Below are positions 23,841 through 36,385 of a DNA stretch of 64,000 nt, piece after piece. The position numbers and the translations under genes were made by a program. The notes under the pieces were generated by a model. It had not been told where the DNA came from. It saw nothing but the letters and a program-made list of their open reading frames with translations, and did not search any database. Origin of the DNA: Mytilus galloprovincialis. Its lineage: Eukaryota; Mollusca; Bivalvia; Mytilida; Mytilidae. Location: the NCBI RefSeq assembly GCF_965363235.1, contig NC_134844.1:76191497-76255496 (forward strand), written 5' to 3'. Each line of letters begins with the position of its first letter. Position 1 is the stretch's first letter.

Positions 23841-24642
23841 TGCAAGGTGAATAAATGTGACTGGTTGGATACCGGAATAATAAAAACTCGCATTATGTTA
23901 AAGAATTTCAATAATTAATGCATGCAATTATTTCTACATTTAATGACTGAACAAATATATGTGTGTTCTCCTATCGTTATAGTTATAATGCCTATCTATT
24001 GCAGTACAGATTTATTACTACGAGGTTATTGTTAGACGTATTATGAACATATATTTAACATAACTGGATAAGGATAAACAAAACTTAAAATGTATCACTC
24101 CTGTTCTTGTAATTTTCTCTTGGTAATCTCTGGTGTAATATGACTCAGTGATGTTTACCTCACATTTCTTTGTGTTCCACAGACACATTATAGATATATA
24201 ATGCAAGTTTGTTGCTTTTGCCTATTTAGCGGTCATAAGGTGGTATTGCAAACATATCTAAAACTTTGGATATATGAAAGCAAGTTGTTCCGGCCCAAAG
24301 TCGATGTATTGGGCATTCAAAACTTTGAGCAACCATAAAAAATGTTAACAAGCTATCATGATGCATTGTTACTGCAGGACTAATTATAACATAAAAACAT
24401 ATGCTTAATCTATATTTTCACGATAAATGCATTTGTGTATAGTACTTTTTTTCTATTCTAATGCAATGATAAAAACATTTCCATTCAGAAAAATACATAC
24501 GTTCGTTTTCATAGCAAGGACACTCCAAGAGACAGCAGTAAGGCATTTCGGGAGCTCCACAGCATGACCCTAGGGTGTTGATTTGGCCTACTCGTGTTTT
24601 ATTTTTATTTCTGTATGGACAGTTTTCAGTCGTGCGATAATG
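23438..24642 (-). CDS. Possible end of a small cysteine-rich gene (two exons)
   Basis: Exon 24501-24642 has a TTTCAG acceptor and a GTATGT donor and reads HYRTTENCPYRNKNK, then GSCCGAPEMPYCCLLECPCY. If the next acceptor is the AGAG at 23548-23551, the frame continues in 23438-23547 as GQNNYPPLGTEPLYGSSFD ... INFLRQIRIY and stops. The C-C, C-C, C-x-C spacing suggests disulphide pairing as in a secreted peptide or a short ectodomain, and the tail is polar. No signal peptide or upstream exon was found. I do not recognise the family. The overlap with a duplicated segment weakens the case. Confidence 0.33.
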
Positions 24643-24689
24643 CTGAAATGTATTTTAATTGAAAATCATACATAATTTTCATTTCTTTT

Positions 24690-25600
24690 AGTAATTTTCC
24701 ATCTTCTCTGCCATTTTCTTGTATTCTCATAATCCGCTTATTTGACGCCTTGTAATGACATGACGCTTATCCAGTAGTATTTGATTTGCTTCCCTTGCTG
24801 GCGTCTTTGAAAGGATGTTAGTGTCGTCATTATCGGTTATATTGGCATGTCCGGGTATCAATGATTCTATAACTGACCATTAGCTAAAATCGTTTCATAT
24901 TTTCTCATACATCTCTTGCTATGGAAATGTTGTTGATTGGTGTCCCTAATCCAAAAGAGACTTGATTATCAGTGAAAATTTTGAAAATCTGTTTGGCGTT
25001 GTACATGTTTTGATATGCATTTCTCAATGGTTGCGATAATTGCTACTATATCGAGATAGGATCTATTTGTGCCATATACCTATAGGCATAGCGCGGGTCT
25101 ATATCTGCTGCTTAATTGGCCTGAGATGGATTTGGCTTTTTTCATGTTATATATGATTAATAGCTCTTCATCCTTTTAAAATTTCGAATTGGAGCGTTCC
25201 TGATGAAGGTTAATCCAGAAAAGCCTGTCGAAGGCATTATAACGTGTTTGTTTTAGTATATTGCTAAGGCTTTGACCGTTGGTCTGGGACATTTATCATA
25301 GATGGCATACTTTTCATACCTCACAAGTTGTTGTTTGATTGGTTCTTTGTCGGCTATAGATTTAATCTGAGCTATATCTTCTATTGCTATTTGTTTAAAC
25401 CTAAGCTCTATCGGCATTAATCATGCTTTAATTTCTAATGCTTTTCTATCAATTGTTGTAGGCATATCCATACGTAAAATTAATGTATTCTGTCAAGTTT
25501 AAGCAGTTTCTGCTGCAGTATATTCGATGTCAATCCTAAAAGCTGTAGTATATTTATATTAACTTTTCTGTCTCATCTGTTTATGTTATATGGGTCTTAC
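24690..25600 (-). mobile_element. LINE relic, end of RT and RNase H region
   Basis: Read on the minus strand in pieces: DMPTTIDRKALEIKA, MPIELRFKQIAIEDIAQIKS and PIKQQLVRYEKYA resemble the linker between RT and RNase H of LINEs; IFTDNQVSFGLGTPINN and GHANITDNDDTNILSKTPAR are RNase H signatures (the TDNQ and GHxxIxGN regions). Many stops and frameshifts break it, and it shows no intact frame over 60 residues. It probably belongs to an RNase H-bearing clade such as I or a relative. Confidence 0.6.
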
Positions 25601-27215
25601 TTCTCGGAATATTTCTAAATCCCTATTTTCTTATTCCTATTCCCTTTTCAATGGCATCAATGTACTTGTTAAAATTTATAAGTTAAAACAAAATAACCTT
25701 TGCAAAGAGATACTTTTTTAATTATATTCGTGGGAATGCAGCGTTATCAAAATCGTTTAAAGTAGTTGCTGTGTTTCTTTGTGTTCTGAAACAAAACAAA
25801 TCCTTATATAAAAAAACTATTTACTTATATAAATCTGAATGCTTTGAAGAAGAAAACAGGACTGTTCATTACAAAAACAGGACATATTCATCAAAAAAGG
25901 ATTTCTTCACAAAATATACTTTTTCATTGTAATAAGTATTTTTGTTTCTGCAATACAATTGTAAGGAAATATGGATTTCATATAGATAAAAGAAGATGTT
26001 GTATGAGTGCCAATGAGACAACTTTCCTTCCAAGTCACAATTTGTAAAACTAAACCATTATAGGTCAAAGTATGGTATCAAACACGGAGCCTTGGCTAAC
26101 AACGAACAGCAAGGTATGAAAGGCCCAACAATTGACTGTTCCATTATAGGAACACATGTCAGTGTATTCAGCTTATAAGTAAATGTGGGGCATAACACCA
26201 GTATAACAGGCTACCGACGCAATTGATCAACAGAACACAACCTAGTACACAAAATGTAACTGTTTTGTTTTGCGATGTGTTGATTCGAAATATAAACAGT
26301 AAAAGGCAAGAAGCAATATTTTTTTATTTATTATGCATGTTAAAAGTATAACTTTGTTTTTTATTTCTTATGCATTAATGTGATAAATCAACATTAGTAC
26401 ATGAATACTCAGATTATGTACACTTATCTTAATTTCAAACATTCATCTAAGTTCGAATGATTTGACATGCCAATTTGTTAGTTTATAATTGGTTAAGGTT
26501 TATTCAAATTTGAGACATCGTAATTATTTTTAAGAAAATTAAAACGTAGAAAATGTAGAAAAATGGGGACGAAACACATTTGAATTTTGATTCGTGAACT
26601 ATCCGGTAACCGATACACAACTATTGTTTGTCCTTTTGTCTGTCCTCGTTTGAACAGTTCGCTGGCCGTCCTTGTTAGACTTATGATTTGATGTACCCTC
26701 TAGGCCTCTTCTCTAATTTCGATGTATTTGAAACTTTCTAAAGAGTCGTTTAAGTTATGTCATTCATATAGTTAGCTGTTTTTGTTATAGGTGATATTTA
26801 TCATTTCATTTCATTTTATCAATTACAGAAAAATCGCAGGAGGATCTTTGATTTAACAATGAAACAAATATTGAAAATATCTCAAATTTCAAGGCAAATT
26901 AAAATACGAGTCTATAAAACATACCAAAATTAATTGTTAAACAATAAAAAAAATGGAAAACAATTACCATATGGCAAATTAAGTACAGTCTTTTTTCTGA
27001 AAGAATTGTGTGTTAAACATGGTTTTATAGCTTGTTAAAACTCCCACTTGTATGTTATTTGGGCAATGTTCCGCGTAATTTTAACAAAAAATGGCATCCA
27101 AAACAAACAGACACAATTGGTTAATATGAACTGTTTTGTCATCTACAGCAAACCAATAATTACCGTACGATATTATTCAAAAACGAGTTCAGTTATATAT
27201 TAATCTGTATAAAAC
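25601..27215. other. Intergenic; one mussel repeat fragment
   Basis: At 25978-26170 there is an inverted fragment of the CAATCATACCACATCTT family (GTGCCAATGAGACAACT, ACACGGAGCCTTGGCT). The rest, between the LINE relic and the end of HEPN copy B, shows nothing recognisable. Confidence 0.45.
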
Positions 27216-30200
27216 TTAATTATATACATATACTAGTTGCTCTGGACATTCTGAATACTCAAGGTTCAACTCGTGAATATTTCGAGAATAACACCGAACA
27301 GCAGTATTTGATACTGGCAGCGGTGTATTCGAACTATTTTCTGGAGCTCGAGCTAGGTTTAACTCGTGAATATTTCGAGAATAACACCGAACATCATTAT
27401 TTGATACCGGCAGCGGTGCACTCGAACTGTTTTCTCGAGCTCGAGCTAGGTTTAACTCGTAGATATTTGGAGAATAACACCGATCAGTATTATTTGATAT
27501 TGGCACTAGTTTATTCGAACTGCATTCTGATTCTTCTACCAGGTTTAACTCTTGGTTGTTTCGAGAATAACACCGGCCAGCATTATCTGATGTTGGCAGC
27601 GGTTCGTTTGAATCTTCTACCAAGGTTAACTCTTGGTTGTTTCGAGAATCACTCCGAGCAGTATTATTTGATGCTGGCAGCGGCTCGTTAGAACTAAATT
27701 CTGAATCTTCTACGAGGGTTAACTCTTGGTTGTTTATAGAATAACGCCGAGCAGCATTATTTGATGTTGGCAGCGATTCATTCAAACGGCATTCTGAGTC
27801 TTCTACCAGGTTTAACTCTTGGTTGCTTCGAGAATAACGCCGAGCAGCATTATTTGATGTTGGCATCGGTTTGTTCGAACGGCATTCTGTATCTTCTACC
27901 AAATTCAAATCGTGGGTATTTCTAGAATAACACTGATCATCCTTATTTGATGTTGGAAGCAGTTCATTTGAACGGCATTTTGAATCTTCTACCAGTTTTA
28001 ACTCTTGGTTGTTTCGAGAATAACGCCGAGCAGCATTATTTGATGTTGGCATCGGTTCGTTCGAACGGCATTCTGAATTTTCTACCAAGTTTAATTCTTG
28101 AAGGTTTCGAGAATAACACCGAGCAGCAATATTTGATGTTGGCAGCGGTTTGTTCGAACGGCATTGCGAATTCTCTACCATGTTTAACTCGTGGTTATTT
28201 TGGGAATAACACATGACAGCATTATTTGATGTTGGCCTCGAATCATTCGAACTGTTTTCTGAATCTTCTGAATCATCGTCAAAAGAAGAATCCATTTCAA
28301 ATTCATCTGAGGGACTAGGCGAATCATCTCCATTATCCAAATCTGAAATGATTGTGTTCAGAACGTTTGATTATAAAAGGAAAAATAATTCGTCTATAAA
28401 ACATGAAGAAATCAATGAACAAAAAGAAAATGTCTCACAGTCTTCTTATCCTTACCTTAACGATAATAGGTATACTCTTTTCAAAGATAAAAACTAAATG
28501 TATCTTTACTGTTCATATGCGTCTGAATGGTTTGCAAGTTGAAAAAAAAAGATGTTGAGGCACACCATGTGACCATTTTGATTAGAAATTAATAATTTAT
28601 TAATAAAAACCGTTGCTGATGCATTATTGGCTTGCACTCCTATAACAGAATGATGTTTGACATTTAATTTGACCATACGCTGGAGAATGGTTACACATGT
28701 GCAAAGCGTGTTTAGTTATAAGATGGAAAAGAATGTTGACTTTAAATATGTCATTTATGATAATTGCCTGATGAAGCAATATACAGACAAAAAAAATTAT
28801 TTGGCCTTTTTAACTTTTTTGGATTCGAACGTCACTGATGAGTCTTTAGAAGACGAAACGCGTGTCTGGCGTATATACAAAATTTAGTCCTGGTATCTAT
28901 GATGAGTTTATTTTATATACTCATGAAATAATAACGTGTTGCTTTCATTTTCTAGATATGTGAAGATGAGAAATGAGTGGCAATGCGACAACTCTCCATC
29001 AAAGTCACAATTCATAAAAGTAAATCATTATAGGTTAAAGTACGGTCTTCAACGTAGAGCCTTGGCTCACACCAAACCTAGAGCTATAAAGGGCCCCATA
29101 AATACTACTGTAAAACTATTCAAACGAGAATAGCCAACGGTTTAATATATATAGATAAAACACATGAAACGAGAAACACTTATGAACCACATCAACAAAC
29201 GACAACAATTGAACATCAGAATCCTGACTTAGGACAGGTGCAAATAATTGCAGTGCGTTTTAACAGTTTAATGGTACATAACCTTCACCCTTCTCTGAAA
29301 CAATAGTGTAACATCCCAACATAGAAATACACACTATAAAATATCAATTGGGATTGCGTAACGCCATCAAAAGACAAAGTAGCACACATAAACATACACT
29401 GAACGAATAGTTTTAATATATGATACAATGTCAATACAAAATATATAAGATAATACCCCTGTGAAATGTGAAACAATTTCAGAAAAATAACCTGTATTAG
29501 AGTCTTATTAAGACGAAACGCGCGTCTGGCGTACTAAATTATAATCCTGGTACCTTTGATAACTATTTACACCACTGGGTCGATGCCACTGCTGGTGGAC
29601 GTTTCGTCCCCGAGGGTATCACCAGCCCAGTAGTCAACACTTCGGTGTTGACATGAATATCAATAATGTGGTCATTTTAATAAATTTCCTGTTACAAAAC
29701 TTTGAATTTTTCGAAAAACTAAGGATTTTCTGATCCCAGGCATAGATTACCTTAGCCGTATTTGGCACAACTTTTTGGAATTTTGGATCCTCAATGCTCT
29801 TCAACTTTGTACTTGTTTAGCTTTATAAATATTTTGAAATGAGCGTCACTGATGAGTCTTATGAAGACGAAACGCGCGTCTGGCGTACTAAATTATAATC
29901 CTGGTACCTTTGATAACTAATTAAATCAAAAATTAAACTTTGAGACAAATCGGTAAAAGTGATTTTGACAACTAACGCTCCATAAACATAAACAAAATAA
30001 TGATCTTACCAAATTTCTCTTCGTCCATTTGAAATGCAGCAACCTTCAACACTGCTTTGTTTTTCGTGTTGATTTCGCCAAAAAAATGTATTTCCTTGAA
30101 AAGCTTTTTTACTGCACGTCGTAAAACCTTGTTGTTTTGCAGAATACGCCTTCTGACTGTAGTTCTAAGTATAATAGAACCAATTTGAACAAATTTAATT

Positions 30201-33200
30201 CTGAACGGTGTGTCCATGTAATCAGCCGCCTTTTCCAATTCAGATACAACTGTTTCGACTTTTGTCTCATCTGTTGTCTCTATTTGCCATTTTATGTAGC
30301 AGATTTCGTCTAATAATATGATAAAATTAAATTCTTAAAAACAATATGCTAAATTATGAAGTGATAAATTTCAAAAATACAATAATATTTTCAATATGTT
30401 GTTATTGTATACATTGTTTTGTAGTATTAGCTTAATTATTTGTCACGTGATTCTAGTGCATACCATAACAAAACTTATTCTTTTTCATATCTTGTAGATA
30501 TATATGCCTATTTAAACTACCGATACATGTATATCCTTTCACACAACTGTATTATGTGTACGGAATAAATGAACTCTCCATTGTGGAAAAATTCGGTCGA
30601 TTTTCATAAAATACACTTCATAAACAGGTCTGGAGAAAAATTTAAAAATGCATATATAATATAATGAAAATGATGAAAAAGAAATTCTAGTATAGGGAAA
30701 ATCCATCTCAAAAAGTATTGAATTGATGTTAAGGACGTTGGTTTTCTTGTTCGTATTGATTCACATTTTTCATGTCGGTGGCCTTCATAGCTAACTTGCA
30801 GCCATGTGCTCGTACACATAATATATGATAATGTATAAAGAATTATAAAGTAGTTTAATGCCATTTTAAGACTTTTTGAAAAAGATTTCTCCAATTATAA
30901 ATGTTTTCAAAATACGACAAAAGCATGCATGGTACTTTTCTATTTAGTAATGACAGTCGCCTTATTTGCTTAAAGAAGAACATAAACATACATTTTATGC
31001 TGTGGAAAATTCAATGAACACATTGTAGAATTGCAATCGGTGCATTCATAATATGTTGTGTTGAACAGCGGCCGACAAAAATACTTTTAATTATTATATA
31101 AATCAGTTTAGCACTTACTGTCATCTGAAGTGGTTGGTCGTTCTTTATCGTAGTCTGGTTGGTTATCTACAATCAACCATACAAAAGAAAACAAGTTAAT
31201 TGTTTATATCTTTTAACCCATCATAGAAACTACACTAAACTCTACTTTCTTAAATCAAATGTAAAAACTACGAAAAATACAAGATCTTTATTACTTGATT
31301 GCATTTTATTAGCAATAACTGTTGGCAATCATTCCACATCTTCTTTTTTATATTGTATTTAATTGTCTGGAAAATGATAGATATTTATTTGGTGAAATTA
31401 AAAATTCCGGTATCTCGAGCTTATAGTTGAAACAATAAGTCGGAAGAACACAAGTTAAGAACAAATAAGCTAAAAAAAATATTGAAAGGTATTCGGGCTC
31501 GTTTTCGATATATTTGTTCAATGGCGGACAAAAAGCTTACTCTGACTTTTACCTTATCATTTGTTTTGTATTAATATACTATGGGTGTTAATTCGAATAA
31601 AAAGAAATCTAGAATCTCCTTATATTTTGGTCAAGGACCTTTTTATAGGCTATTGAAGTCTTATATGAAAAGAAAAAATTAGTGTTACCAGGCAAAAATT
31701 TTACCCTGTATCATATATAAAAACCAAAATGTCTGAACATCTGTCAAAAAAAAGTACATCCATAATCGACATTTAGAGCTATGCATTCTTAATGTGACTG
31801 AAACTATTGTGACCCATTTTCATAATACACGAGCATAATTAATTGCAAAAAGTTCCATTACGCTTATTTTGTTTGTTTGTTTTGTTTTGTTTTTATTTTG
31901 TCAATTATGTGGGTACTTACTTTTAGTACAGCATATTATTCCTTGTAAACGATTTCGTTTCTTTTTCTTTTCAATTAAATGCATTTGAACTTTGTATAAA
32001 ATATTCCCTAACTTTACTATTTGTTGTTCTGAAAAAGAAAAAGAAAGTCCCTTTTCAACTATGTTAAAGTATTGCTGCACATGTTTGCTTACTGACGCAA
32101 CAACGTATCAATATGATATAGATAAACTTAATCCGTATGACATACGTTCTGGATTGAATGTCAATTTACTTGCACAAATTGTTGCAATCAACCAAAGATG
32201 GTAAATGATTGAATATTTATTCGCATAATAACAATTTTAACAATGCAATAAATGTCATGTCATTCATGTATTGTAAAAATGTATGTATGATAGTTTAGTT
32301 TGAACACCATAATAGACAATAAAAGCTGAAAAATAAAAAAAAGGTGTTACTCTACCCCGACACATAACTCGTTGTTTTTGTCTTCTCCTAAATGCGATTT
32401 AGACAATCAATAACATTAAAGATACAAATTTTACTTCACAATGTTCGAGTTTTGACAAATAAAATCTGTTTAAATGGTACGGTAGTATTTACTTTCCGGG
32501 AACTAGGTGGTTCTTTTCCATACCCTACTTAGGGTGTCAGAAAATCAATTCCAAATCCTATCTATTCAACCAAATTTAGCAATATTTACCGCTTGCTAAA
32601 GTTTTTACATTTATTTTAACTTCATAGAAACCAGGTATACACATATATCGCCTTTATTAAACATGCCAATTTTCAACACATCTTTTACGTTTTCTAAGAA
32701 AAATATTGTCCATCACAAGATCATTACTTCTAAAAATCAAATGGCAAAATCAAAAACTCATACACAACAAACAAATGGATAACAACTAACATAATCTAGA
32801 AATCAAATACCACTAAAATCTTACAAACTGTGTATATACTGTGTATATATTATTTCGACAGATTAAATTGTTTGGAAGTAAGAATATTTACAAGGTATTT
32901 CAGTAATTTTTGAAAATGACCTGATTATCTTATATGAATCTTATACTTACAAAATCGAAAATTTAATACATTTTTTGGTTCTGAAGATCTCTATAAAAGA
33001 TATAGATGGACAATATATAGCAACATGTACACATGGATGACAAAACATATAAAACAATAATTTTACCAATTCGTATGCAGTCTTCCTCTCGTTTTTTATT
33101 AGTTTCCTTCATCTCTTCTTTTATGATAGTATGAATTCCCTGTTGTGAAACAAATAATTACATATATATTAAAACCCAGTTTAGTAACAGGGAAATCAAA

Positions 33201-35344
33201 ATTTAATCTGCACTGGAATTAAAAGAAAATTATGAAGTTAAATAAAGAAAAGGAAAATAAAGGAAAAAAAGAAAAAAATAGCAAATTATTAATGACATTC
33301 TTTTACAAATGTGCAACACTTTTATCAGAGCTGCGTAAAGAAAAGTATTAAAGAGGCATTATCTACGATTTTGACAACAATAAAGTAGGCATAATTTTGG
33401 TTTGTTTCAAAATTAAAGCAGACTATGAAAACAGTATTTGGCTATAAATATGCAATTTGGTTAAATTTTGTAAAACAAAATAGCAAAAACCATATAGCTG
33501 ACACTAATTCTACCTCTTTTAGTATGTATGCAACATTTGAATTGGTCGTAAGTTGGAATTAAGTTACGAATGTGCTCAACATATTCAATTATAAGGAGTC
33601 AGATTAATTAAGTAGGGGTTAAGTGCATTCGGCAATCCTCGGTAGAATCCGCTACTCTCCTTCTATCATGAGGGTACGGAATCGGCCGAGTTGAGACGAA
33701 TGGGGTTAAGTGGTATTCTTTTCAATGGCACTACATGGATAAAATCAGAGGATTTCGAAGATCTGGCAAAAAAATCTAAAACAAGAGGAGCGAACACACT
33801 AAAGATAACATTCAAACGTACATACGGAGTTAGCACTCACATCCAGTGTTTACAGGCTAGTGAACACTGTAGATTATAATATCAAGCACTTCTGTTGCTT
33901 TGTAAACAACACTGTGATACAATTCTCGATATATCTATACTTAGTGCAGATTCAGAGATATAATAGCTGTTACAATTTACTTCCCATATGAACTGGTGTA
34001 TCGTAACGTATGTTCAAACACTAGAAATTGCAATTGAAAAAAAATGTTGACGGAGCTTTTAGCCTTATTTTATGGCACAAGAAAAAGAAATAATGCATTA
34101 GTGCTCGATGAACTGTACAAACTTAAAATGAATAAAAATCCCCCGCAAAAGTTACTCAATGTTTTTGGCGCATTTTAAATTCATTTCAAAACATGGCGTC
34201 ATACGAATTAAAACGCCAAATCTGAAGGGTTTTTCGTTACGATAACCCTCACGATACGGATACTATTGCACCAAATGGAGTTTTGAGGTAGGTGTTGTTT
34301 TATTTTATATTCTATTGCATTATTCACACAAATATGAAAAATTACGAATCGTTACTAATGAAATGTCAACACGGATTTGACGGTAGCTTACGATAAAAAA
34401 ATGTAATTCAAAAATGGCAAATGCTGAGTTTGAGAATTAGAAAATTTTTTCTAACGGTTATGTAAGAAATTATTAATGCAAGCTATGGATAAAATTCGAA
34501 TATCATGGCCCAGCCCATACATTTGTATGTAAATTTCCAACTAATATATCACCGAGGGTCCAACTTCGTCTCATACATATCTATGAAAATAAGATTACGT
34601 TACGAAGGACCACAGTCAATGAAGAGATGGCATAGTCATATGATATTTATGGTGTTTAAACAGTTTTACCTCTGGAATAATACGTTTCAACTGTTCTGAA
34701 ATTTCTTCATTGGAAATATTCATATTTTTTAAACGATTTATCTCGTTTGCTATATAACGCATATGTGAATCGTCAATGTAACTTGTTATAGCCAAAATTG
34801 CTATTTCTAAGTTATTCCACTTGCTATTAAAATCAGACTCACACATCGTGCCGTTTGTTTGACAATGTGCAAGTTCATTTCTTTGTGTTCGTATCAATTC
34901 AAAATGTTGTTGTAAGGTATTGTACAAATTTGACGAGCACGCTCTTATGATTGTAATCATCATCGTTATGTCTAGGTTATCTGTTGTATTGGAACTGATT
35001 GCTTTTATCTGAGACAAGCAATACTGAGTGATGACTGTTCCATAAACCGTGTGATGTCCTGGTTTTGGAATACCATTTATAGTATAAAGAGATTTCATCT
35101 GCTGCTCAGTTAATACACTTCTTCTATGTGGACTAACAAGAAGCTGCTTGTTACACAAACAACAACGGACTGATGGTTTCCAGAGATGATACATAAAATG
35201 CCTATTATTATTCAAAAATGATTCCAAAGAATTATTATTCAACACAATAACATCCATAAACAACCTCAAAATACAAGCAACTTTCACATAGCAAAAGAAC
35301 CACAACCTCCGGTACAGTAATCCTTCATCTGCCATTATTTGCAT
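27216..35344 (-). CDS. HEPN-domain protein with repeat tail, copy B (DZIP3-like)
   Basis: Six exons joining in frame into about 776 residues: 34670-35344 (exon to 35355), 33067-33139, 31921-32028, 31119-31166, 30010-30309, 27216-28342. Start is ATG at 35344 or, with a better context, 35335 (MADEGLLYRR); an in-frame TGA lies just upstream in the same exon, so translation probably starts here. Residues about 15-200 are the DZIP3-type HEPN domain with CCLC near 61-64 and an intact R-x4-H (RNELAH, about 155-160). A charged linker (HTIIKEEMKETNKKREED) and basic stretch (LIEKKKKRNR) follow, then about 100 residues of an unnamed conserved unit, then an acidic Ser-rich stretch and about eleven 31-residue repeats to the stop. 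The HEPN, 48-bp and 300-bp exons equal those of copy A in length. Function unknown; RNA binding or cleavage is inference from HEPN families. Confidence 0.75.
27240..28255 (-). repeat. Coding tandem repeat, about eleven 93-bp units
   Basis: The last exon of HEPN copy B is a minisatellite that keeps frame: each unit of about 31 residues follows the pattern S-N-E-P-L-P-T-S-N-N-A-A-R-R-Y-S, then R-N-N-Q-E-L-N-L-V-E-D-S-E-C. One unit is shortened, and the last three drift to ELNLARAPEN. The array has no stop. Hydrophobic residues are sparse, so the tail is probably disordered; R-x-Y-S could be a kinase site. Confidence 0.88.
28800..28912 (+). repeat. Fragment of the GCGTCTGGCG repeat
   Basis: GAACGTCACTGATGAGTCTT, AGACGAAACGCGTGTCTGGC and CTGGTATCTATGATGAG identify it. 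In the last intron of HEPN copy B. Confidence 0.6.
28945..29420 (-). repeat. Mussel dispersed repeat, inverted
   Basis: GAGTGGCAATGCGACAACTC, GGTCTTCAACGTAGAGCC, CAACAAACGACAACAATTG and CTGAAACAATAGTGTAACAT match the copy at 35745-36110 in order. It is in the last intron of HEPN copy B, the other copy upstream of that gene. Confidence 0.6.
29485..29930 (+). repeat. Mussel repeat unit between two direct copies of its end
   Basis: The 70-bp stretch GAGTCTTATTAAGACGAAAC ... GGTACCTTTGATAACTA occurs at about 29493-29567 and again at 29853-29925. Between them are CACTGGGTCGATGCCACTGC, GAGGGTATCACCAGCCCAG and TTGGCACAACTTTTTGG. The period is about 360 bp, so the repeat can exist in tandem, like a satellite or a Helitron-related array. 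Confidence 0.7.
31310..31352 (+). repeat. Short end of the CAATCATACCACATCTT repeat
   Basis: Only TTGGCAATCATTCCACATCT and the TTTTTTATAT tail are left. In an intron of HEPN copy B. Confidence 0.5.
34193..34287 (+). pseudogene. Exon-like remnant on the plus strand
   Basis: ATG at 34193 opens MASYELKRQI, a TGA, then RVFRYDNPHDTDTIAPNGVL and a GAG|GTAGGT donor-like end. The texture is that of a first coding exon with one stop. I recognise no family, and it may be chance. It lies in an intron of HEPN copy B on the opposite strand. Confidence 0.22.
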
Positions 35345-35744
35345 AAGACATCAACCTGAAATAGATATACTGGTATGACATACATATTAAATGAAACAGA
35401 ACAGCAGCCTTCATGTAAAGATTTAGATTATAATTGAAATGTGCAAGTAAATAACCATTGTACAACGTTGTATTACTCTCATTTAATATTGAAACTTTCA
35501 GTACAACTCATTAGTGATACTTTCTTTTGAAAAAAAATATACATATTAATACTGTTTATCTAATCTAACACACCAAATGAATTATGTTAGTGAAAACATA
35601 GATAGTTTATTCTCTACTGATTCTTTGATCCAACTACAATTCAAGGTATTTATTATTTTAATATCGTATACGCAGGGTGTAAATAATAATGATGATTTTA
35701 ATTGTTTGTATATTTTTTTTCTAAAATTTATTTACAGGAAGTCA

Positions 35745-36110
35745 CTAAAGTAAACCATTTAAAAAAGATAAATCACAGCCTTCAACTCGGAGCATCGACT
35801 CACGGTAAAAACAGCAAGTTATAAAGAGACCCAAAATAGGACTACTGTAAAACAATTAAAAAAGGAAAACCAACAGTATAATCTATATATCTGTATATAT
35901 AAAAAAAGGAAATCTGAAACACTTATGAACCACATCAACAAACGACAACCATTGAACATCAGGTTCCAGACTCAGGACAGGTTCAAACAAATGCATCGGG
36001 TTTAAACGTTTTAATTGGAACCAATCTTCACCCTTAACTAAAACAATAGTGTAACATCACAACATAGAATGAAATTATCAATTGAAAAGGCTTAAAAGAC
36101 ATAAATATAA
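35745..36110 (-). repeat. Mussel dispersed repeat, inverted
   Basis: AAGTAAACCATTTAAAAAAG, CAACAAACGACAACCATTG and AAAACAATAGTGTAACATCA follow the order seen at 28945-29420. Non-coding; upstream of HEPN copy B. Confidence 0.6.
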
Positions 36111-36385
36111 GATAAATAAAATAAGGGGTGAAATATTTTTTAAAACAATATTAGAAAAACGACAAAAAACCTTGGACTACATGCCGCCAAATAAAAGAAT
36201 GTACACACGTTAAATAAAAATATTTTTGAAGAAAGGTGTACAGTCATTGAGTATGGAAATTGTTTTATAAAAAAAATATTTTTTGTTGTTCATAGGACGA
36301 GAACAGAAATGAAAATATGAAAAAAATGAGATATAACGCTAAATAAGTAAATATACAGTAATATAAAATGCATTACAAATTACAC

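Noticed and set aside
27308-28216. Plus-strand frames of 127 and 89 residues with repeats
   Set aside because: Antisense shadows of the coding tandem repeat; the minus strand has the longer unbroken frame and fits splice phase.
30604-30894. Minus-strand frame with signal-peptide-like MALNYFIILYTLSYIMC
   Set aside because: AT-rich hydrophobic text inside a HEPN copy B intron, with no splice logic and no family likeness.
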